Shown here one piece after another: positions 23,401-33,959 of a stretch of 64,000 nt of DNA. The notes beneath the pieces are model-generated. The model did no database searches. It was not told the origin of the DNA and was given only the letters and a program-made list of their open reading frames with translations. The position numbers were made by a program, and so were the translations under genes. The stretch lies in the NCBI GenBank assembly GCA_026874595.1, contig CM049309.1, positions 45,215,079 through 45,279,078 of the forward strand, read 5' to 3'. Position 1 is the first letter of the stretch. Each line of letters starts with the position of its first letter. The DNA comes from Sipunculus nudus. Taxonomy: Eukaryota > Annelida > Sipuncula > Golfingiida > Sipunculidae.

Positions 23401-25282
23401 GATATTCCATTAGCTAATAGCACTGGACTCAGTTGAGGATTCTTGGCAGACATAACTTTAAATTGCAGACGGCACACTTATCGTAATACGACAGGAATAA
23501 ATGGCAAGGCACGTCAAAGAAGAGCGCGTTCAGTTGAACTAGTGGCTTTTTAACATGGCCGGGAGTCGTTGCATGCTAAAGCCACATTATTTACGGGGAT
23601 TTTGGTAGAAACGATCAGTTTACGAGACAAGCTCCCGGCACGGTCCACCCTATAGCTATAGAATCCGTGATGTACACGCCAGACAAGAGACATCACCAAT
23701 TCCAAGGGGCCCTGGATGGATGACATTCGGCTGTATAGCGTACTTCCCTGTCACCGGTGTAAGGGATTCAATCTACCCCGTATCAGGTTACCCCCTACCC
23801 TTTTCGGTCATTTAAAATATATTATTATTATTATTATTATTATTAATATAACTGTTATCAGAAGAAGTAGTAGTAACTGTTGATGAAGTTTCCGTTGTCA
23901 CTTTATTTATATTTTTGTATAAATTAAGTATCTGAATAAACAGGACTTGGATTTTGGGGAGGGAATTAACTCAACTCGCTGTGGATAGGATGAAATCGAT
24001 TCAAGTTACTATCTGGGGTAACTGAACTCTTTCTTCCCAATCTGACTGTGATTTCAAACTCACCGGAGGGTAATCTGAAGCGGGGTTAATCTAATATCGC
24101 TACATCGGCTGGACGTCATTTACATATAAAAACTGTAGTAATATATGTAAATTGTATTCCTCAATTTAGAAACAATTATGAAAATTAGACAAAAAAATAA
24201 AGTAAAAGTGCTATATGACGAAAATTGATAATCTCCATCATCTTTTACGATAATGATCAATAATGGATTAGCTGGGAGCGTTTGAGGGACTGGTATCAGA
24301 GCTGGGATTGATCCGCTCAGAACAGCCGGCCCGACCAGGTGGAACACAATGCTAGACACCCTAAGGTTCCACATTGAACTTGACAGCATTGCTGCTGAAA
24401 TGAAACGTGACATTACTTCCGATATGTTATAAAGATTGCTTGGTCTCTTAGTGGTAGAAAACTCCTGATGGACACAAGCTGTTATCCTGGAGGACAAATC
24501 CGACGGCATCTCCATTTGGAAGGCTATCTCCGGGACACTGGGGCCGTGCATCAGCATAATAAGGTTAAATGGCTGTAAAATCCCGGAAGTCCCAAAAATT
24601 ACTAGGCATAAGGCAGCCACTAGTGTTCCCTGTGCCAGCAAAAGTGCACCTTAAATATTGGGCCGAGCGTTCCGAATGTCACAGCCGGCACTTTGCCAGA
24701 AGCTTTCGGGGTTGATACTTTCACACTACAGAAGGAAATGGTCTCAATCAAATTTAGATAACAACCGGAGTCTGCCAAACAACTCCGCCTACATTGCTTC
24801 AGTCACGTGATACGAAATTTAAATGGCAATATAAAGTGTTTAGGTGTATAGTAAACTTCGTAATCTTTTAAAGACCAACAAAAAAAACCTTGGAATTTTA
24901 AATCTTATATACCATATACCCACACTTTTTTAACTGTGAATACAAAGAGATGGGAAAAAAAAATATAGATACGTCAGTTAAGCCGGTGTGAACCAAATCT
25001 TCGATGTATTCATGTTGAATCTCTCTCCACCTCACACATAGAACCGCCATACCGCGTCAGTTCTATATGAATAGAGCATTAACAACATTTGCAATAGTGC
25101 AGACTATTAATCACACACATAAATACCTGGACACGCCTTAGTTTCAGGATATTGTCAGGTATCTTGCTGGTTAAGAAGTGACATAATTTAAATTAACATA
25201 TTAATAGGACAAATTCATATATGAAGCATATAAAATATGGTTGATTGGATCCACAATTCTTTATTCCATTTTATGTTCCCTT

Positions 25283-25340
<58 letters not shown>

Positions 25341-28300
25341 ATATTGGTAGTATATACATATATAGGACACTTATATAATCATAGATCGTATCTAATCAAT
25401 GTCCCTGTGCATTATATACGTTGTACATGGTATGTACATAAGACAAACTTCATTTTTTTCATGGTTAGTTACAAGCCAGGAACTTAGAAATCTTAAACCG
25501 ATCTATCTAACCGCTGATGTAATTAATGTTACATAAGTAGGATATGTCTCTGGCATTTTACGCTGCAGAGATAAGGTACTGCGTATCCCCACAATTCTAT
25601 ATGTGTTATGGTTATTTCTTTTACCTTTCTATCAAGATTTTAATACAGACTTTATACATTCAAGACCATTTCTGATTTCATTTTTTAGAATAGTTCTAGT
25701 GTACTTGATTGAGTTAAAGAAGTTGGTATTTCGTTTTATTTTATTATTTTCCTTTGCTTCAGCTCCTCTTTATTAAAAGGGCAAAGCATTGATGTTTCCT
25801 CTGTTGAAGCATCGTGTTCAAACGAGAAGAAATTTGATACAGAGATGCGAGTTTCACTGAGTATAATTATACAACCGGTCACGTATCCAACACAGGCAAA
25901 TAATAACAACAGTTCCATTGTACTGAATATGCAGAGATACAAGTCTTAATTAACCAAAATTGGGAAAATATTATCTTAATTATCTCAACAAAATCAAAAC
26001 TTTAATTATCTTAACAGGTTTCTGAAATATAATATTAGTTATTTATAATTTATCAATAATAACATTGGCAGGTGTGAGACATGCTATTGCCAAGAATTCT
26101 TTAATGCTAGTGCCTAGGGTACATTACAGCTGTTTATTTATTCATTTTATGTGTCAACCTCTATTCTGTTCACATTTACCTGTATTCTGTATTCTCTATT
26201 TCAAACCATCACATAAGCATAACTGAGGTCTACGTATAGGTAGAACTCCCTGGCTATCACTCCTGGTTCCATTTTAGAAATTCGTCCAAGATCAGTGGCA
26301 AAAGTACATTTTAATATCCTTCTTTGATAGTTAAAGTTACTTTTTCCTGTGCAAACATAGAATGTAGAAATCAAGAAACTACATTCCCTAAAGCATTTCT
26401 TAATTCCGTGAGATGTCTTTACCATTTTCCCCAGCAAGCTCCAGTTTTTAAACTTTCGTTGCCGTGAAAATGGTATATCGACCGTGTCAGGTTGGACAAT
26501 TCTGATACTACAGGTAAAGTAACACAAGGAATATTTGGGCATGGTAAGGAGAGGAAGTAGATGGTTATTTGAAGCATTGACTGGTGTCCGTGGTAAGGGA
26601 TACATATCAGACGGTCATCCGAAACAAAGATGGGATTCCTGGGTAAGGTTTACATATCAGACGGTCATCCGAAACAATGATGGGATTCCTGGGTAAGGGA
26701 TACATATCAGACGGTCATCTGAAACAAAGATGGGATTCCTGGGTAAGGTTTACATATCAGACGGTCATCTGAAACAAGGATGGGATTCCTGGGTAAGGGA
26801 TACAAATCAGACGGTCATCCGAAACAAAGATGGGATTCCTGGGTAAGGTTTACATATCAGACGGTCATCTGAAACAAGGATGGGAATCCTGGGTAAGGTT
26901 TACATATCAGACGGTCATCCGAAACAAAGATGGGATTCCTGGGTAAGGTTTACATATCAGACGGTCATCTGAAACAAGGATGGGATTCCTGGGTAAGGTT
27001 TACATATCAGACGGTCATCCGAAACAATGATGGGATTCCTGGGTAAGGGATACATATCAGACGTTCATTTGAAACAAGGATTGGTGTCCTGGTTACATTG
27101 TAGTTATCAGACGGTCATTTGAAACATTACATTGTATATATCAGACGGTCATTTGAAACATGAACATAATGTTCCATTATTTACAACCAAGATATAGCCT
27201 GGTACCGTAATAAACCGCATACAGACCATCCACAGCATAAGAACCATAATAACAAAAAAAAATAAATAAATAATAAAAAAACCCTTTAAAGAAGCCCGAG
27301 ATTCTAAACTTAACCCTTTATCTGATTTAAATGATCATCAACGAATTTGCTAAATTTTCACAGTAAAAAACAGTCAAATACGTCAAACACTTGCTCGGGT
27401 GTTATTCCCGACCAAGTTGATGTAACAGACATTTTGTAATGTTTGGAATGAATGTGTGGGTGTTTTGAATCCCAAGCGAAGTTTTTGTAATAAGCATTCC
27501 AGCCGCCCGAAGACCCTGTTGATTTTTGCGTCCGGTGGGCTATATATCAAGTAGGGAGATAAAAGAATTTCTGTCTGACGGCAAGCGAATGCAGATGAGT
27601 TTCTTTTAATGGAACTGAAGGGTTTCGTCTAGAAAGAAATTATGGAGTTCTTTTGGTGGATATGTTCAACAGAACGTGTCTTGCATGAAGATGGGGTGTA
27701 TTTACTTATATTTAAGTGTTTTATAGGCCATTTAATCTCTTCGTTATCCACATTTTATAGTGCCCGCTGGGTTTTGTGATTGCATTACAAAAGTTTAAAT
27801 GGCTGTCAATCGTCTAACTGCACGGCCCCTCTGGAAAGAACACATTGTTGTGTGAATTATCATTGAAAGTACCCGGCTACCGAGCGGGCGAGGTATTACA
27901 AGAGAGTCCCATTGGCTTTCAATAAAAATGTCTCTGTAGCCATTTGATAAATAATCCTCTTCTTTCACGCCATCTTTTAAAGATTTACCTGTGAATTTTA
28001 TGAACAGCACTATTAGACATACACTGAATTATTAAAAATCACAGTAATCTTCAGTCACAGAAAAAGCAAAACAAGATGTCCGTTACATTTGTCCACACAT
28101 TCGAAAATACACATTCGAAAATTCTTTTTTTAGATGTTGCTAGGGGCAATTTCGTGCATTTTACGTGATTTCGATTAAACAGTATCTTATAGTCAAGGTA
28201 GATGAACATGCAGCTACATGCACCGACTATATAAAAATTAATCATCCATGTAATACATATGCCCGTTTATCTTCCCAGAAAATATATACATGAGTATTTC

Positions 28301-31300
28301 AATTCGGCGTTATATTCTTCAGATTACCATTCACGCAAATCCACGGTAACAATAAAAAGAGCTATTTGTTTATCGCGTTCGCCACACTGAAAAAGATTGC
28401 GTGTTTTTTAAATTATTTTCTTTGGTGGAGGTTACCGCCTCCATTTTTTTAATGCTCACTTAACTACATATATGTACATCTGCAGAATTCCATTCCGGTT
28501 TCGGACTACGTGACAGGGTCACACGCTTCCTCTCATTTTATATCAACCTGGCCCGGTGACTACTGCACATGCGGGCCCTGGGTGCGTAATCGTCCCTATT
28601 GCTGGGTAATACCACCGAGGAACCGCCTAAAGGCGCACTCATTTGTGAGTGAAACACAGCCGTTGAGCACGGCCTTCAAATTAAGCCTGCAGAGCGCTCA
28701 CCCTGGGTGGGGGCCGACTGTGAAAAATCTCAACGCCTCGGCTAGGGTATGAACTCAAGATCTCCTGTCTAGGAGTCCTGCGCTCTACCCAGAAGCCGGT
28801 TCTCTCTCAAGATTCTTATAGTTTGAATGGGGAAATAAAGAATTTGATCGATATGTATCAGTTCATCCTCAAACATCGGTGCCGCATGTTGTGGAAAGAA
28901 TGGTATCCATAAAGACGCACAAATGGAGAAACGAAAACACTATGGTCGCAACATTATGCCGGTCCATATCTATTTATTATTTCTTTAACAATATTCATAT
29001 TACATTTTCCACTTTGGCAAAAGGACATGCTTATATCAGTATTGCCCATGGGAAAATAGAAGTAGGTGTATTATTAGTGTTTCTATCAGTCCATAAAAGT
29101 TGTCAACATACTTTCTTTTAAAAATAATTTTCCCCACGGAGTCATTTTCAAAACATCTATAGGTTCTGTGAACCGTGCATTAACTTGTCTGCCTCACGCT
29201 GTGATGGTAAACGTAATGATTACTGGCTCATAAGAAAGGTATTCGGCGAAGTAATCAGATACAGAACCCTAATCACGTAAGCGATACTTCCCCTGCATCA
29301 GAATACCGTCAGAAACGTCTTCCGCCAAAGCTATCCGCGTGATAACATTGTCTGGGCCCAGTAAGAGATAGCTCCCTCACCATAGTTCTCCCAGCTTGAT
29401 GGCTCCCTCCGGTCCCCTGGGATTTCCCAGAATTCTTTTTATATTGACACACTAGCCAGAAGTCCTTATCCGCTTCCATTTTTACTTTTTCAACAGTTCC
29501 TTGATAGTCTTGAAAGAAGTTCTCGTAAATCAGATTAGGATGTTACAAAAAAGATGATAGGTTTTCTTTTGGATAAGGTTGACGCCTTTTCTTGGAGATC
29601 CTGGCGCGATGGGAACACATTATGCATGTTAGTTCAGTCTGGTCATGTATTATCGGTGACGAGATTAGTTGCTTTGGAATAAACGATAATAAAATAATAC
29701 CTCAGTTGCCTACAAGATACGTTTCGTGTTCATAACACACACCGGTGCACCGATACAACCCGGTGCAAAATAAAATCATCATATCTTTTATTGTCATATA
29801 TCCCTGTGTGGAAACGGCTGGTAAAGACGTGTTATCGGCTATCCCTGAATAACAACGTTATGACAAACATGTACATTTAATGGAAGTTAAGGTATTATGG
29901 TATACCCATCGTCCGACTGTTCGTCCGTCCGTCCATTAAGTTTTAGTGTCGCAGCGATAACTTACCGTTATGAGCGCAATCTTTTTATACGCCCGTCTTT
30001 GACGGGTCGTATTATGGTATACCCACCATCCGTCGGGCCGTCTGTCCGTCCGTTAACATTTAGTGTCGGAGCGATAGCTTACCCGGGCTTTGATGGATTT
30101 TCACGAAACTCGGCATAACTTCTTATCAATAGATTATCTCACCCGACTTCAATTATGAACAACACCACGCATGTTTAAAGAGATCAGAGGTCACAAAATA
30201 TACGACAGGAGTGTTATCCACCATTTTTGGTGCTCTTGTTTAGATTTTTAGTGTTAACTTTACTTTTATCCTCTTGTATTGTACTCATACAATTAGTAAA
30301 GATGACCAAGGTTGATTAAAGCTATCTTTTAGTGAAATGGTATCCATTAACACGTGATCAGTAGTGATGGAGGTTAAATAATTGATAAAAGGATATCCTC
30401 AGGAGGGATCAGAGATTAATAGTACCTTTAAGTATGCTTTATGGAGTCTTGCACGATACTGTAGCTAAATAGCCATGGGACATCGGTAATAAAAATAAAC
30501 TCAATTATGGAACGAACTTTCACTGCATCAGCTGGTCTGTCCCTGCGGCAGGCTGACTAATGTACATAAAAAAGTAATTCAGGGACCAGAATTTATAAAT
30601 TTGGTAAATATATTTTCTTTATTATACCGGCTTCTGTGTTCTGCTGGTAGTAAACAGGACTCAAAGCCGGAAGATCGTGAGTTTAAATTTCAGCCGAGGC
30701 TTAATGAGAAGGCTTTACCCTATATCCCGAAGTTTTTATAGTATATATATACCACCATGTAGAGAATATTTTGACCTGTTAGAATATGTACGTCAGGTGC
30801 GCTCAGAGCAGCTGTTAAGGCAATATTAAGGAAAAACTGAAATGATGTGAAAACAGGCTCCAAGGACAGTTCTGAAACATTAAGCGTGACTTATGAGTGG
30901 ATGTTTGCTGCTGTTCCAGGTACTCGGGTGCAATGAAGCTGTTACAGGGTGACCGGTGGGCGGGGACAGTGGCGCTCATCTCACACTGGCTGTGTTTCTT
31001 CAACAGCTCCATCAACCCCGTCGTATACTATTACATGAGCAGTAAGTTACCTCCATAATTTGATCATATTCGATCACGCCGCGCAGCGTATACATCATGA
31101 TATGTCTGTTTGTTTCCGGCAATGTTTCCCCTGGTATAACATACAACCCACAACACTTATACGACCGGCAGGCTAACATCATATTTACTTTATATCTCAA
31201 TTTATCATGACTACAATGCAACAGAAACTTGAGCTCTTGTTTTTATTTGTTTGAGAATTTCTGGTTGTCATCAATAATAAAGGACGACAACAGTGGTCGT

Positions 31301-32317
31301 TTGGTATTTTTCTCCTGTGGAAATAATAAAATCTACATCTCTGATTGTACAAATTGCAATTCTTTGAGATAAATTAATTCGGCTGCCTGAGTTGGATTAG
31401 GTGTACTAACACCTGGCTGTATTTTCCAGTGGGTCCTTTCTTCGAAAGATTTCCAGTGAAGGTATATGAGGAAATTCAACAGAATTATATTTATAATTTA
31501 ATCACATTATTCATCATGATCATGATCATCATCATCATCATTATTAACGTCTTCTTCTTCTTCTTATTATTATTATTATTATCACATCCACTATCATTGT
31601 TTGTGATATTATAATTACTATTCTTCTTCTTTTATATTACTATTACTATTTTGTTTATTCATTTATCGTCCCTTTACTACTTGGGGCCTGTCATTGGAGT
31701 CCAGTCAGTCCGTCACCTAACAACTAAGACGGTTTGTTAGTGCTGTACAAATCTTTAAATGGCAAACCACGGAATGACAACATATCTAGGCCTAACGTTC
31801 AAATATTTCTCACATAATTTATTCCCGATATGAATTATATGCATACCAATATAATATTTTTTTTTATAGAATTGTTTAGAAGTTCCTTATATATAAAATC
31901 AACCCACGTGTTTGATGTCTAGTCGTTTTTACATACAAGTTTTAGTCCTTGGTGAAGAGTAAGTTATAAATATTTCTAATAAAATAACAGGAAAAATCCA
32001 TACAATTGGCTAACATGCCAGACTAGCAAAGCTCATTGTCTCACAATACATTCTACCATACCATATTTCATTTTCTCGATAGCACGAATATGGGACTGAC
32101 ATTTACAGTCACGACAAAAGCCCACATTTATTAATAACGACCTTTGAAATTCATCACCGCCTTATCGCAGAGTCACATGGCATGACTCGGGACCGGCGTT
32201 AAAACGTCTAACTTTTGTTTTTAATATAAATACGAAACGGCGTGAGCTTCTGACACGCAGGGTAGTTAATGGATGTAATCAAAGACCTTCAAAAGATTAA
32301 ACTACAGTCAATGTGTC

Positions 32318-32355
<38 letters not shown>

Positions 32356-33893
32356 GATATTATATATCTTTAGTATTTATTTTCTGAAACATGAATTTGG
32401 TTTCCATGATCAGCCTAGTAACACATTTATTATATAGACCCTCTGGCAATGAACTACCGATTAAGACAAAAAATATTGTTAAAATTCATATAAATATATG
32501 CTCACTGGGACAAAATAGGCATCTTACTGGAAAGTAAAAGTTATCTTTTAAGATCTTGAAGATTGTCTGATATTATAAAAATCCAACAGAGTGGAATGGA
32601 GGGAGACAGAATTACATCTATGGGCAGCAAACAACTACAGCCGAGTCCATCAAACTATTAGACCCTTAGGAGCGGTGCCTGGGTTCCTCCGATGCTCATT
32701 ACATTGTGCGGGCCAAAACGAATTGGTTTTCTTTCTGGAGGAAATAAGATTTAAGGCTGCCTACCTTATTGTTCAAGACTGGTTAATGCCGAGTCCCAGC
32801 GAGACGGGAATAGCTTGGACGTTACTGTAATAACCATGGCAATATGTACACCGAAAAATAGCATTATCCTAGAGAAAAGTGAACAAGGGTCCTGACCTTC
32901 TTGGAAATCTATCCGTCGTGTCTACATTCCTCTGTCTCTGTTGTTAAACTCACCACAGAAAACTATGAGATATTGGTATATTTTTTTTCTCCACAGTGAA
33001 ACTAATAATGTAAAGCCGTATTTTTGTCATTCTTCTACCCATGCAATCAAATTCAGCGTTTATGTTGTAACATATTCACTACAGAACTGACGAGGGAAGA
33101 ATAGGCTACTAAACGTGTTTGGTTTAACAAAATAGCAGTTATAGCTCCGTTCGTACAGTATTTTATTGGATTTGCAAGTCATGTATTTTTCTGCAAACCT
33201 TGCTGGAAAAAATCTATGATTTTACGCTGCTTCGGAGTCTTATGTAATATCAAATATATAACCATATGACAGGATATATAAAATAAATCTGAGGTCCTTT
33301 CAATGTCACTCATACACAAATTATGCAAATAAAGTAACGGTTGGTAAAAAATAAGTTCGTCAACTTATTTACTAAACCCAACATAATAAAATAATTGCTT
33401 TAACTGATGTTATGTTTAATAAATAAGCAATATACTTCCGTCATTTTATTTTTACTCTATCCAGTGTAACACTAACAGTCATTTGAAACTCCGACAATAC
33501 TTTTATGTCTACAGAATGTTATAGCTATAAAGTGCACATGAATAGGTATCATATGTAGTCCTTCTTTTATTTTGCACTGAACACTCTTTTCCCCTGCATA
33601 TTCAAAAGATGTTTCATTAAAATTGTTTGAGCGTCGATGTCCTTGTAACGCTAAACCGTAGGCATAGATTTCCTAATGATATCACACTTTTTTCTGTTAC
33701 CATGGTTATTCCAGTATGTAAGTGGTCAAGCGATGCACTTTTCATGGGCCTTGTCTGGGGAAAAAAGTGAGGGGGACAATCCGAAGAAGTACGCACAAAA
33801 ATCCCATCCAACATAAAGGCCCCTGCAAAAAAAAAAACAGGACAAATCCCCTCCCCCACAATTTTATAATTCTCTTTACTCTCACCATATATT

Positions 33894-33959
<66 letters not shown>

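Larger units (their letters stand above)
22857..30919 (+). other. Intron 3 of receptor gene 1
   Basis: This 8.06-kb intron is the largest in the gene. It starts GTAGGT and ends CTGTTCCAG. It holds the donor duplication, an ATT microsatellite (about 23820-23845), an antisense open frame of 173 codons (24120-24641), a TA tract (25285-25336), the 50-bp minisatellite (26601-27150), a tRNA-derived SINE (28425-28800), a dispersed repeat (29890-30240) and a SINE fragment (30628-30700). No further receptor exon was found in it. Confidence 0.85.

Noticed and set aside
26601-27150. CRISPR-like repeat array
   Set aside because: The units are contiguous 50-mers with no unique spacers, in a eukaryotic intron.
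28510-28752. 80-codon plus-strand frame with GC-rich composition
   Set aside because: It lies wholly within SINE family B copy 1.
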